Positions 1 to 8,476 of a stretch of DNA of 43,349 nucleotides are shown here, in pieces. Below the pieces are notes generated by a model, which saw only the letters and a list, made by a program, of their open reading frames with translations, was not told the DNA's origin and made no database searches. Source of the stretch: TMED109 sp015660425 (GTDB taxonomy: Bacteria; Pseudomonadota; Alphaproteobacteria; TMED109); contig JAPYTH010000014.1 in NCBI GenBank assembly GCA_029936295.1, positions 1-43,349 on the forward strand, given 5' to 3'. Numbering within the stretch: the first letter of the stretch is position 1; every line of letters begins with the position of its first letter. The translations under genes were made by a program, and so were the position numbers.

Positions 1-903
1 CTTATAGCTGCTATTTTGGCTCCTATATATCAATCTGGCTCTATTGTTACTCCTTCAGGTTTTGATGCTCTAAAATTTTTTAGGTGGATAGAAGAATTTA
101 AACCTACTTGGTACACCGCTGTCCCAACTATGCATCAAGCTATCCTGAGTAGAGCTCCACGGAATATAAAAATTATTAATAATAATCCACTTAAATTTAT
201 TAGATCCTCTTCTGCTTCCCTTCCATCTACTGTTATGGAAAATTTAGAAAAAGCCTTTAATACCTGTGTTATTGAATCCTATGGCATGACAGAAGCTGCA
301 CATCAAATGACCTCAAACCCTCTTCCTCCACACAAAAGAAAATCTGGTTCAGTAGGTCTAGCCGCCGGTCCAGAAGTTGCGCTACTATGTAAAGGTAAAA
401 TTATTAACTATGATAAAGAAAATATAAATATTACAGGACAAATAATTATAAAAGGTGAAAATGTTACTAATGGTTATATAAATAATCTAAAAGCTAATGC
501 TGAAAGCTTTGTAAATGGTTGGTTTTTAACTGGTGACGAAGGTACATTTGACAAAGATGGGCACCTTAAAATTACAGGAAGGCTAAAAGAAATTATTAAC
601 AGAGGTGGGGAAAAAATAAGTCCTAAAGAAATTGATGAAATATTACTGGAGCATAAAAGCGTTCAGCAAGCTGTTGCTTTTTCTGTGCCTCACGAGAAAC
701 TAGGAGAAGATCTTTTTGCAGCTGTTGTTCTTAAGGATAATGAAATGATAAAAGAAGACGATTTAAAAGCTTATTGTAAGAATAGATTAACAAAATTTAA
801 AATTCCTAGAAAAATTTTAATTATTGATGAAATACCTAAGGGTGCAACTGGAAAATTACAACGTATTGGCCTAGCTGAAAAGCTAGGAGTAAAAATAAAA
901 TGA
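1..903 (+). CDS. AMP-forming acyl-CoA synthetase, oxalate-CoA ligase-like (5' end cut by window edge)
   Basis: The reading frame is open from base 1, so the N-terminal third lies outside the window; the TTG at 16 is not a convincing start. The visible part is the C-terminal half of an ANL-superfamily enzyme, which adenylates a carboxylate and transfers it to CoA in the cytosol. Seen: the stretch TWYTAVPTMHQ, the A5 motif ESYGMTEA, the hinge/A8 region GWFLTGDEG...GRLKEIINRGGEKI, and the A10 lysine in PKGATGKLQR. The TWYTAVPT(M/I)HQ segment is typical of the oxalyl-CoA synthetase (Pcs60/AAE3) branch, so oxalate or another small acid is the likely substrate, but this is family inference. Its stop overlaps the next start as ATGA, which suggests translational coupling. 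Confidence 0.85.
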   Translation, partial: LIAAILAPIYQSGSIVTPSGFDALKFFRWIEEFKPTWYTAVPTMHQAILSRAPRNIKIINNNPLKFIRSSSASLPSTVMENLEKAFNTCVIESYGMTEAAHQMTSNPLPPHKRKSGSVGLAAGPEVALLCKGKIINYDKENINITGQIIIKGENVTNGYINNLKANAESFVNGWFLTGDEGTFDKDGHLKITGRLKEIINRGGEKISPKEIDEILLEHKSVQQAVAFSVPHEKLGEDLFAAVVLKDNEMIKEDDLKAYCKNRLTKFKIPRKILIIDEIPKGATGKLQRIGLAEKLGVKIK

Positions 904-1895
904 ATATTTGTATATTTGGCTCTGGTGCTATTGGAAGTTATATAGGTTCATTACTAATAAAAAGTGGAATAAATGTATCTTTAATTTGTAGAGGAGAGCA
1001 TTTAAACGCAATTCAAAGTAATGGCCTATTGATGCAAAGCGCTGAATCCGAAAAAGAATATTTTTGCAAACCTTTAGCAACTGATAATCCTCATGATTTA
1101 GAAAAGCAAGACTTTATAATAGTTACTTTGAAAGCACATTCTGCAGCATTAACTGCTAATATGTTAACACCTTTATTAAAAAATAATACAACAGTAGTAT
1201 CTGCTGTTAATGGTTTACCTTGGTGGTATTTTTATAAAAGCAATAATCAATACGAAAATATGAGGTTACAATCCGTTGACCCAAAAAGCCTACAATGGGA
1301 TTATATTACTCCTAAAAGAAGTTTAGGATGCGTAGTATATCCAGCAGCAGAAATTAAAGCTCCTGGCCATGTCTTTCATATAGAAGGCAATAGGTTTCCT
1401 ATTGGAGAGCCAGATGGTTCTATATCAGCTAGAGCTAAAACTTTATCGAAAGTATTGATTCAAGCAGGGTTAAAATCTCCTGTAAGAAAAAAAATACGTG
1501 ATGATATATGGATGAAACTTTGGGGTAATTTAGCCTTTAATCCTATTAGTGCCTTAACAGGAGATACATTAGAAAATATCGCAAATAATAAAGAGTCTTG
1601 TGCTATAGTAAGAAAAATGATGTTAGAAGGACAAGCAGTTGCTGAAGCATTAGGTGTAAATTTTCCTATCAGCTTAGAAAAACGTATAGATGGAACAAGA
1701 AATGTTGGAGCACATAAAACATCTACCTTACAAGATTTAGAATTGGGAAGACCTATGGAAATTGATGCTCTAACAAAATCTGTCTCTGAAGCAGGAAAAA
1801 TAGTAAATATACCTACCCCTACTATTGATATAATCTATGAGCAAGTTAAAGCTAAAGCAATTAAAGCAGGCTGTTATATAGATCCAAACCTATAA
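900..1895 (+). CDS. Ketopantoate reductase family protein (2-dehydropantoate 2-reductase-like)
   Basis: A 331-residue ApbA/PanE-family oxidoreductase. True PanE reduces 2-dehydropantoate to pantoate with NADPH in the pantothenate/CoA pathway. Seen: the N-terminal dinucleotide motif GSGAIGSYIG, the family segment NGLPWWYF, and the C-terminal helical region KLWGNLAFNPISALTG carrying the expected catalytic lysine (about residue 206), followed by ELGRPMEIDAL. Length and motif order are normal. The start overlaps the stop of the upstream acyl-CoA ligase by 4 nt (ATGA), so the two are probably co-translated. No panB or panC is nearby and many alphaproteobacteria carry several PanE paralogues, so reduction of another 2-oxo acid is possible. 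The 3' end overlaps the convergent gamma-glutamyltransferase gene by 6 nt. Confidence 0.86.
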   Translation: MNICIFGSGAIGSYIGSLLIKSGINVSLICRGEHLNAIQSNGLLMQSAESEKEYFCKPLATDNPHDLEKQDFIIVTLKAHSAALTANMLTPLLKNNTTVVSAVNGLPWWYFYKSNNQYENMRLQSVDPKSLQWDYITPKRSLGCVVYPAAEIKAPGHVFHIEGNRFPIGEPDGSISARAKTLSKVLIQAGLKSPVRKKIRDDIWMKLWGNLAFNPISALTGDTLENIANNKESCAIVRKMMLEGQAVAEALGVNFPISLEKRIDGTRNVGAHKTSTLQDLELGRPMEIDALTKSVSEAGKIVNIPTPTIDIIYEQVKAKAIKAGCYIDPNL

Positions 1896-3494
1896 TCCTA
1901 AGGCACAACCATCTTTTCTAGGATCAGAGCCACCAATTAATGAAGAATTCTCATGATTAAATTGGATAACTTGTCCACCGCCATGAGGTAATTCACAAAC
2001 TTCAACTTTATGTCCAATTACTTCTAGTTGTTTATTTACCTCATTTGAAACACCTTTTTCACATTCTAATACACCATCAAAATAAAAGCTTCTTGGGCAG
2101 TCAAGGCTTGCTTGCGGATCCATATTATAATCAATAATATTAGAAAGCACATGTGCTTGCCCCATAGGTTGATAATGGCCACCCATAACTCCAAAAGATA
2201 AAAAAGGTTTATTATTTTTTACCGCTAATGCAGGAATAATAGTATGCATTGGTCTTTTTCCTCCAACTATTACATTAGGATGATTAGGTTCTAGAACAAA
2301 ACTAGCTCCCCTATTTTGAAATAACACTCCTGACTCTGGTGCCACAATTCCACTTCCAAATGAATGGAATATTGAATTTATTAATGAAACCGCATTATTA
2401 TTTTGATCTACTACAGAAATATAAACTGTATTATCATGTTGAGGTAAATCAGATTTATAAGTGCTTTCTATACAACTATCCTTTTTTATTAATTTTCTTA
2501 AATTTTCTATATAACTGTCAGATAATAATTTACTAACCGGTACATCCGTAAATTCTGGATCCGCTAGATAATGACTTCTATGGCTAAAAGCAATTTTTGT
2601 CGCCTCAGCCTGAAGATGAATTCTTAGCGCTGAATCATATTCTATCTCATTAAAATTAAACCCTTCAAGAAGTTTCATAATCATCAATGCTATTACACCT
2701 TGTCCATTTGGAGGACATTCAAATACTTCTACATCTCTGTAGGTAGCCGATATTGGCTCTACATAATTTGCTTCTGCTGCTGCAAAATCATCTAACGTAT
2801 GTAAGCCTCCCATTGAATTTAATTTATTAACCATATCTTTTGCTACAAAACCTTCATAAAACCCTTTTCTACCATTTTCAGCAATATTCATAAATGTTTC
2901 TGCCAATTTAGGCTGATAGTGAATTTCTCCTGCTTTTAAATATTGGTTATTTGGTAAAAATAAATTTTTACAATCTTCATCAGTTACTAACTTTTCAACC
3001 TCTCTCTTCCAAACATCTGCTATAACATCTGCAACTATATAGCCCTCCCTTGCAAAATGAATAGCTGGTTTAAGTATTTCTTTTATAGGCAAAGTTCCGT
3101 GATCCTCTATTAATTTTACCCATCCAGCTACACCCGTTGGAATACTTACTGAATGTGGGCTTAAAAATGGAATACTATTTTTAACACCTAAACTTTCTAA
3201 CTTTTCTACAGATATCTCGGCTGGAGCTCTTCCAGATGCATTCATAGCTATAACTTTTTTTGTATCATTTGGAAAATAAAGGCAAAAAAGATCTCCTCCT
3301 ACTCCTGTAGAATGAGGTTCAACAACTGCTAGAACTGATGCAGCTGTAATCGCAGCATCCATAGCATTCCCGCCCTGTGATAATTTATCAATAGCTGCTT
3401 TTGTTGCTAAAGGATGAGATGTAGCTACCATTCCATCTAAAGAATAGACTGGAGACCTTCCTGGAAAATGTATGTTTCTCATTTTTAAACCCAT
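1890..3494 (-). CDS. Gamma-glutamyltransferase family protein (Ntn hydrolase, no signal peptide)
   Basis: A 534-residue Ntn-hydrolase of the gamma-glutamyltranspeptidase family, which hydrolyses or transfers gamma-glutamyl groups (glutathione and related substrates) after cleaving itself into two chains. Seen: N-terminal motif ATSHPLATKAA, GGNAMDAAI and STGVGGDLF; the probable autocleavage site and nucleophile Thr356 in DNTVYISVVD; then NSIFHSFGSGIVAPESG, and a late GGHYQPMGQ. The N-terminus (MGLKMRNIHFPGRSPVYS) has no hydrophobic signal segment, so a cytosolic YwrD-like member is more likely than the classic periplasmic GGT. Either the ATG at 3494 or the one at 3482 could start translation; no strong ribosome site decides. 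Convergent with, and overlapping, the preceding gene. Confidence 0.9.
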   Translation of the reverse strand: MGLKMRNIHFPGRSPVYSLDGMVATSHPLATKAAIDKLSQGGNAMDAAITAASVLAVVEPHSTGVGGDLFCLYFPNDTKKVIAMNASGRAPAEISVEKLESLGVKNSIPFLSPHSVSIPTGVAGWVKLIEDHGTLPIKEILKPAIHFAREGYIVADVIADVWKREVEKLVTDEDCKNLFLPNNQYLKAGEIHYQPKLAETFMNIAENGRKGFYEGFVAKDMVNKLNSMGGLHTLDDFAAAEANYVEPISATYRDVEVFECPPNGQGVIALMIMKLLEGFNFNEIEYDSALRIHLQAEATKIAFSHRSHYLADPEFTDVPVSKLLSDSYIENLRKLIKKDSCIESTYKSDLPQHDNTVYISVVDQNNNAVSLINSIFHSFGSGIVAPESGVLFQNRGASFVLEPNHPNVIVGGKRPMHTIIPALAVKNNKPFLSFGVMGGHYQPMGQAHVLSNIIDYNMDPQASLDCPRSFYFDGVLECEKGVSNEVNKQLEVIGHKVEVCELPHGGGQVIQFNHENSSLIGGSDPRKDGCALGL

Positions 3495-3557
3495 ATTATT
3501 ATAATATAATATGTATAATCTAATTTATAAATTAAATATATAATTTTGGATGCTTCC

Positions 3558-3884
3558 TTAAAAATCCGGGGAACACCCTTTTTTGTCTTCAAGCTCTAAT
3601 AACCAGATGTCAGGATCAATACTAATAATTTTTTCTAATTTTTTATTAATAATACTATCTTCTATCCAACTATCCAACCCGTAAATTTCCCAAAAATTTT
3701 CAAGTTTTGCCTTTCTATAAGTGAATATTTTAGAGAAACCCTCTAAATTATTTACTTTTAGAAATATTTCCCCAGATTTACTATCCCCTCTTCTCACTAA
3801 ATAAGCGTCAAGCATCTTTAATCTTGCTGTTTTAATAAAAGCAGTAATAATTACTTCAGAATTAAGCGTCAAAAGACTATCCAA
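3558..3884 (-). CDS. DUF1491 family protein, function unknown
   Basis: A small 108-residue protein that I match to DUF1491, a family found mainly in alphaproteobacteria. Recognisable points are the N-terminal strand/helix leading to AYLVRRGDSKSGEIFLKVN and the C-terminal acidic end IDPDIWLLELEDKKG. There are no membrane segments, no cysteine pairs and no catalytic motif that I can name. The most upstream start is TTG at 3884; the family homology begins only a few residues in, so a slightly later start is possible. It lies 63 nt upstream of the gamma-glutamyltransferase gene on the same strand, and is divergent from rplU across a 162-nt intergenic region. No function should be inferred from this position. 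Confidence 0.75.
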   Translation of the reverse strand: MDSLLTLNSEVIITAFIKTARLKMLDAYLVRRGDSKSGEIFLKVNNLEGFSKIFTYRKAKLENFWEIYGLDSWIEDSIINKKLEKIISIDPDIWLLELEDKKGCSPDF

Positions 3885-3908
3885 TAATAATTAAAAAAAA
3901 ACAATTAA

Positions 3909-3938
3909 TTGTTGTAAGAACCTTTACAAACATATAAT
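3909..3938 (+). promoter_or_regulatory. Candidate sigma70-type promoter for rplU-rpmA-obgE
   Basis: In the 162-nt divergent region, a TTGTTG (3909-3914) lies 18 nt before a perfect TATAAT (3933-3938), about 110 nt ahead of the rplU start. A second TATAAT at 3952-3957 lacks a well-spaced -35 box. The region is very AT-rich, so chance matches are common and this is only a candidate. Confidence 0.3.
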
Positions 3939-4046
3939 ATTCCATTTCTAATATAATATACTATTTTAATAGCGATAAAATAATTTTTATATTAAAATGC
4001 CAAAAAATATATTTAAGTAACTTAATAACAAAAATTCGGAAAAGAT

Positions 4047-4690
4047 ATGAATTACGCAGTATTAAAAAGTGGTGGAAAGCAATATAAAGTTTCAGCTGGA
4101 GACGTAATCCTAGTGGAAAAAATACTAGGTGAAAGTGGAAGCAAAATAACTTTTGATGATATAGTTATGATGGGCGAAGGTGCCCAAATTCATATTGAAG
4201 AAGCTGAACTAAAATCTGCTTTTGTAACTGGTGAAGTCATAGAACAAACAAGAGGTCCTAAACTTATTATTTTTAAGAAAAAAAGAAGACAGAATTATAG
4301 AAGAAAAAAAGGACATAAACAAGATTTAACAGCGATTAGAATAAAATCAATAAATCTTAAAAAAGTAGCAACAACAAAAACAGCTGCATCGAAAAAAGTA
4401 GAAACTAAAGCTGCTATAAAAAAAAATAGTGTAAAAAAAGCTGTAAAAAAAATAGAAACTAAAACTGCTATAAAAAAAGATAGTGCAAAAAAAACTATAA
4501 AAACAGTAGCTAAAAAAGCNNNNNNNNNNNNNNNNNNNNNNNNNNNNNNNNNNNNNNNNNNNNNNNNNNNNNNNNNNNNNNNNNNNNNNNNNNNNNNNNN
4601 NNNNNNNNNNNNNNNNNNNCTGCTATAAAAAAAGATAGTGCAAAAAAAACTATAAAAACAGTAGCTAAAAAAGCATCAAATAAGGAGTAG
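4047..4690 (+). CDS. rplU: 50S ribosomal protein L21 with a Lys/Ala-rich C-terminal extension (interrupted by assembly gap)
   Basis: bL21 of the large ribosomal subunit. The core covers about the first 103 residues, starts MNYAVLKSGGKQYKV and carries the family signature KKKRRQNYRRKKGHKQ. It is followed by an unusual basic tail made of roughly 18-residue units (ETKAAIKKNSVKKAVKK, then ETKTAIKKDSAKKTIK). The 100-N run at 4520-4619 lies inside this tail. Read literally, the frame then ends at 4628, but the sequence after the gap continues in another frame as a matching tail, ending ...ASNKE with TAG at 4688-4690. Identical 55-bp sequences border the gap; merging them restores one frame of 162 residues. 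The stop overlaps the GGAG that serves rpmA, 6 nt before its ATG. Confidence 0.93.
4465..4674 (+). repeat. Identical 55-bp direct repeat on both sides of the first N run
   Basis: Bases 4465-4519 and 4620-4674 are identical over 55 bp and directly abut the N run on its left and right. The sequence encodes the rplU tail unit AIKKDSAKKTIKTVAKKA. Two explanations fit: overlapping contig ends in a de Bruijn assembly with k=55, or a real tandem array in the L21 tail that the assembler could not traverse. Joining the copies gives an uninterrupted reading frame. Confidence 0.95.
4520..4619. other. Assembly gap, 100 N, inside rplU tail
   Basis: Exactly 100 N, the conventional placeholder for a gap of unknown length. 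Its length is inconsistent with the rplU reading frame on the two sides, so 100 is not the true size. Confidence 0.99.
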
Positions 4691-4696
4691 TTACAC

Positions 4697-4951
4697 ATGG
4701 CACATAAAAAAGCAGGTGGATCATCTAATAACGGAAGAGATTCCGCTGGACGAAGACTTGGAGTAAAGAAATATGGTGGGGAAGTTGTAAGAGCTGGCAA
4801 TATAATCGTTAGACAAAGAGGGACGAAGTTTCATCCTGGAGAAAACGTAGGTATGGGCAAGGATCATACATTATTTGCCCTTAAAGATGGAAAGGTTTCT
4901 TTCCTGCACGGCTTAAATAAAAGAAAAATAATTAGAGTTGAGAACGTCTAA
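4697..4951 (+). CDS. rpmA: 50S ribosomal protein L27
   Basis: bL27, an 84-residue protein near the peptidyl-transferase centre of the 50S subunit. It starts MAHKKAGGSSNNGRDS and contains the family signature GGEVVRAGNIIVRQRGTKFH. The conserved flexible N-terminal tail is complete, with no cleavable N-terminal extension of the Firmicute type. It starts 6 nt after the rplU stop, with a GGAG ribosome site inside the end of rplU, so the two are translationally linked. The order rplU-rpmA-obgE is a conserved bacterial ribosome-assembly block. Length is normal and nothing is odd. Confidence 0.97.
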   Translation: MAHKKAGGSSNNGRDSAGRRLGVKKYGGEVVRAGNIIVRQRGTKFHPGENVGMGKDHTLFALKDGKVSFLHGLNKRKIIRVENV

Positions 4952-5016
4952 ATAAAATTATTATAAGCAATTTTGAACCTTACATTTTAGATATCTCTAT
5001 TAAATTGGTTTAATAA

Positions 5017-6057
5017 ATGCAATTTCTTGATCAAGCAAAAATTTATTTACAATCTGGTAAAGGCGGAAACGGCTGTGTAAGCTTCCGTAGAGAAAAATAT
5101 GTAGAATTTGGCGGCCCTGATGGAGGGGCTGGAGGAAAAGGTGGAGATATTATTTTTGAAGGTTCCTCTTCCTTAAACACACTAATAGATTTTCGTTATA
5201 AACAACATTATAAAGCCAGAAAAGGAACTGATGGCTCTGGAAAAAATTGTACAGGTGCAAGAGGAGAAGATATAATTATTAAGGTTCCTATAGGCACTCA
5301 AATAATTTCTGATATAGATAAAGAAAGTATACTACAAGACATAACAAAAGATGAAGAAAGAGTTTTATTTTTAAAAGGTGGTAATGGCGGCTTTGGCAAT
5401 ACTCACTTTAAAAACTCAATGGAACAGGCTCCAAGAAGAGCAAACCCAGGCTTAGAAGGAGAAGAAATATGGGTATGGCTAAGATTGAAAACACTAGCTG
5501 ATGTAGGATTATTAGGCTTACCTAATGTAGGAAAATCTTCTTTACTTTCAGCAATTACAAATGCAAAACCAAAGATTGGAAATTATGCTTATACAACACT
5601 TACACCTCAATTAGGCATTATAAAGAATTATGATCAAGAAATTGTATTAGCAGATATTCCTGGCTTAATAAGTGATGCTCATAAAGGAGTGGGAATAGGA
5701 ACACGTTTCTTAGGCCATATAGAAAGATGTAAAATTCTTTTACATGTGATAGATGCGGATTCAGAAAATCATATTAAGGCTTATCAAAGTATAATGAAAG
5801 AAATAAAAGCTTACGGTAAAGAGTTAAAAGATAAAAAACAGATACTTGTAATAAGTAAAGCCGACTTGATAGAAAAAAAAGAGTTAACTAAAATAATTAA
5901 AAAAATTGAGAATTATACAAAAAGTAGTGTAATAGTATCATCTTCTTTAAATAAAGAAGGGTTAGACACTATAATAAATACTTTATATTCTTGTATGAAC
6001 AAACATAAAGAAGAAAATAACAATAAAGAAATTAAAGAAAAAAAATGGTCTCCATAA
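5017..6057 (+). CDS. obgE: GTPase ObgE/CgtA, 50S assembly factor
   Basis: A 346-residue Obg-family GTPase that binds the 50S subunit late in assembly. Domain order is standard: a glycine-rich Obg fold (residues 1 to about 158, with FGGPDGGAGGKGGD and LKGGNGGFGN), then a G domain with G1 GLPNVGKS (167-174), G3 ADIPGL and G4 SKAD. The C-terminal tail is short and Lys/Glu-rich, without a clear extra domain, as is usual in alphaproteobacteria. It lies 65 nt after rpmA and its last codons overlap the proB start by 13 nt, so proB translation is probably coupled to it. No clear Shine-Dalgarno precedes its ATG. Confidence 0.97.
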   Translation: MQFLDQAKIYLQSGKGGNGCVSFRREKYVEFGGPDGGAGGKGGDIIFEGSSSLNTLIDFRYKQHYKARKGTDGSGKNCTGARGEDIIIKVPIGTQIISDIDKESILQDITKDEERVLFLKGGNGGFGNTHFKNSMEQAPRRANPGLEGEEIWVWLRLKTLADVGLLGLPNVGKSSLLSAITNAKPKIGNYAYTTLTPQLGIIKNYDQEIVLADIPGLISDAHKGVGIGTRFLGHIERCKILLHVIDADSENHIKAYQSIMKEIKAYGKELKDKKQILVISKADLIEKKELTKIIKKIENYTKSSVIVSSSLNKEGLDTIINTLYSCMNKHKEENNNKEIKEKKWSP

Positions 6058-7181
6058 AGTCAATTAATTTAGAATCTATTAATAAAGCTAACCGGATAGT
6101 TTTAAAAGTTGGGTCTTCTTTAATAGTTAATCCTAATACAGGATATATTAATAATTCTTGGGTAGAGAACTTAGCTCAAGATATATTGTTTTTATTAAGT
6201 AAAAATAAAGAGATACTAATAGTAAGTTCTGGCGCAGTTGCATTAGGAAAAACTGAGTTAAATTTACAAAATAAATCTTTAAAACTTTCTGAAAAACAAG
6301 CGGCAGCTGCTGCTGGACAAATAGTATTAGCAAAATCCTGGAAAAATGTTTTTGAAAAAAATCAAGTTAAATGTGGTCAAATTTTAGTAAGTCATAACGA
6401 CTTAGAAACTAGAAGAAATGCTATGAACACCAAAACTACATTAGACACACTACTTAAATTAAAAGTAATTCCTATTATTAATGAGAATGATACGGTTGCT
6501 ACTTTAGAGATTAGATACGGAGATAACGATCAATTAGCAGCAAGAATATCTCAATTAGTAGAAGCAGACGTATTAATCCTACTATCTGATATAGATGGCT
6601 TATATTCAGAAGACCCTAAATCCACTAAGAAAGTAGAATTTATTGCAGAAATTGATAATATCTCTAAAAATATTGAAGATATGGCAAAAAATACTAAGTC
6701 TAATATAGCCTCTGGCGGCATGATTACTAAAATAAAAGCTGCAAAAATTGCAACGGCTGCTGGATGCAATGTAATAATTGCCCATGGTCAAGACAAGAAC
6801 AGTCTTTTAAAGCTAATAATGGGAGGCAAACATTCTATTTTTAAAGCTAACCTAACACCCCTTAGTGCTAAAAAGAAATGGATATTAAGCAAAAGAAATA
6901 AATTAAAATTTATTATTATTGATAAAGGTGCGGAAAAAGCTTTACTATCTGGGAAAAGTTTGTTGGCCGCCGGCATAAAAGCTAGTTCAAGAAGTTTTAA
7001 TAGAGGCGAAATTATTGATATTTTATCAATTAATGACAAATTATTAGGCTGCGGAATAATAGCATACGATTCTAAAGAAATAAAAATGATTACAGGAAAA
7101 CAAAGCAAAGATATTAAAAAATTATTAGGTTATAAGCTTCGAGACGAAGCAATACATAGAAATGATATGGTTATAAATTAA
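6045..7181 (+). CDS. proB: Glutamate 5-kinase
   Basis: A 378-residue kinase catalysing the first step of proline synthesis (glutamate plus ATP to gamma-glutamyl phosphate). The amino-acid-kinase domain shows IVLKVGSSLIV near residue 20, SSGAVALGK, the substrate segment INENDTVA, YGDNDQLAA and LLSDIDGLY. A C-terminal PUA domain of about 100 residues follows (SLLAAGIKASS...RGEIIDIL). In this family the kinase domain is the site of proline feedback inhibition. It overlaps obgE by 13 nt and is followed 18 nt later by proA, the next enzyme of the pathway. All expected motifs are present. Confidence 0.97.
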   Translation: MVSIKSINLESINKANRIVLKVGSSLIVNPNTGYINNSWVENLAQDILFLLSKNKEILIVSSGAVALGKTELNLQNKSLKLSEKQAAAAAGQIVLAKSWKNVFEKNQVKCGQILVSHNDLETRRNAMNTKTTLDTLLKLKVIPIINENDTVATLEIRYGDNDQLAARISQLVEADVLILLSDIDGLYSEDPKSTKKVEFIAEIDNISKNIEDMAKNTKSNIASGGMITKIKAAKIATAAGCNVIIAHGQDKNSLLKLIMGGKHSIFKANLTPLSAKKKWILSKRNKLKFIIIDKGAEKALLSGKSLLAAGIKASSRSFNRGEIIDILSINDKLLGCGIIAYDSKEIKMITGKQSKDIKKLLGYKLRDEAIHRNDMVIN

Positions 7182-7199
7182 AAAAGAATGTGCTTATAA

Positions 7200-8474
7200 A
7201 TGAATAATATAAATAACAAAGAGATTAATAATCATATTGAGAATATTTGCTTTAAAGCCCATAATGCATCAAAAGCTTTAGCTCATGCCTCAACGCATTC
7301 TAAAAACGAAGCTTTAGAAATAATAGCAACTTATCTTAAAAAGGATAAAAAAGAAATTTTAGAAGCCAACATTATTGATATGTCTATGGCAAAAAAAAAT
7401 AATGTTTCACAATCTCTATTAGATAGACTTTTTTTAGATAAAAATCGCATAGATAACATGATAGATAGTATACATAATATTATAAGTTTAGAAGACCCAA
7501 TAGGTTCTGAGATAAAACGTTGGAAGCCAACAAATGGAATAGACATTAGTCAAACAAGAGTTCCAATTGGAGTTATTGGTATAATATATGAATCGAGACC
7601 TAATGTAACGGCAGACGCAAGTGCATTGGCGTTAAAGTCAGGCAACTCAATTATTTTAAGAGGTGGCTCAGAAAGTTTTTATTCAAGTTCAGCAATTGTA
7701 ACCTCTATTAAAAATGGACTAAAGGAATCAAAAATATCAGAAGATTGCGTTCATATGGTAAATACGATCAATAGAGATGCCGTGGGATTGCTGTTAAATA
7801 TGCATAAATATGTTAATCTAATTATTCCGCGCGGAGGCAAGGCCTTAATAGAAAGAGTTCAAATAGAAAGTAAAATACCAGTTTTATCCCATTTAGATGG
7901 TTTATGTCATACTTACATAGATGTTGATGCTAATAAGGATATGTCTTTAAATATTGTTTTAAATGCAAAAATGAGAAGAACAGGTATTTGCGGCGCTACT
8001 GAAACAGTACTGTGTCATAAAGATGTAATAAATACTATTCTTCCTGATATAATAAATAAACTTTTAGAACAGGGCTGCGAGATAAGAGGAGATAAAAGTA
8101 TTCAAGCTTTAAATAAGAATATTAAAAATGCAACAATAGAAGACTGGCAAACAGAATACCTAGATAAAATACTATCAATAAAAACTGTGAAAAATGTTTC
8201 TGATGCAGTTATGCACATTGAAAAATTTGGATCTAATCATACAGATGCAATTATTACTGATAATAAAAATACTGCAGAAATATTTTTAAAAGAGGTGAAT
8301 AGTGCCATAGTGTTACATAATGCTTCTACACAATATGCAGACGGTGGAGAATTTGGAATGGGCGCAGAAATGGGAATCGCAACTGGGAAATTACATGCAA
8401 GAGGTCCAGTTGGATTAGAACAATTAACTACATACAAGTACCAGCTTAGAGGCAATGGACAGGTAAGGCCCTAG
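7200..8474 (+). CDS. proA: Gamma-glutamyl phosphate reductase
   Basis: A 424-residue member of the aldehyde-dehydrogenase superfamily that reduces gamma-glutamyl phosphate to glutamate semialdehyde with NADPH, the second proline-biosynthesis step. Seen: RVPIGVIGIIYESRPNVT (120-137), the cofactor-side ALKSGNSIILRGG, the PRGG(K) loop, the catalytic Cys264 in RRTGICGATE, and the terminal GPVGLEQLTTYKY signature. Full length. It follows proB by 18 nt, and the nadD frame opens 2 nt after its stop, so the whole run from rplU to nadD looks like one transcription unit. Confidence 0.97.
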   Translation: MNNINNKEINNHIENICFKAHNASKALAHASTHSKNEALEIIATYLKKDKKEILEANIIDMSMAKKNNVSQSLLDRLFLDKNRIDNMIDSIHNIISLEDPIGSEIKRWKPTNGIDISQTRVPIGVIGIIYESRPNVTADASALALKSGNSIILRGGSESFYSSSAIVTSIKNGLKESKISEDCVHMVNTINRDAVGLLLNMHKYVNLIIPRGGKALIERVQIESKIPVLSHLDGLCHTYIDVDANKDMSLNIVLNAKMRRTGICGATETVLCHKDVINTILPDIINKLLEQGCEIRGDKSIQALNKNIKNATIEDWQTEYLDKILSIKTVKNVSDAVMHIEKFGSNHTDAIITDNKNTAEIFLKEVNSAIVLHNASTQYADGGEFGMGAEMGIATGKLHARGPVGLEQLTTYKYQLRGNGQVRP

Positions 8475-8476
8475 AT

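Noticed and set aside
2339..2536. Small plus-strand frame inside the gamma-glutamyltransferase gene
   Set aside because: It is an antisense shadow of a conserved coding region, with a low-complexity product and no ribosome site.
4047..4628. rplU ending at the TAA at 4626-4628 just after the gap
   Set aside because: That frame is an effect of the arbitrary gap length. The sequence after the gap encodes the L21 tail in another frame, ending at 4690.
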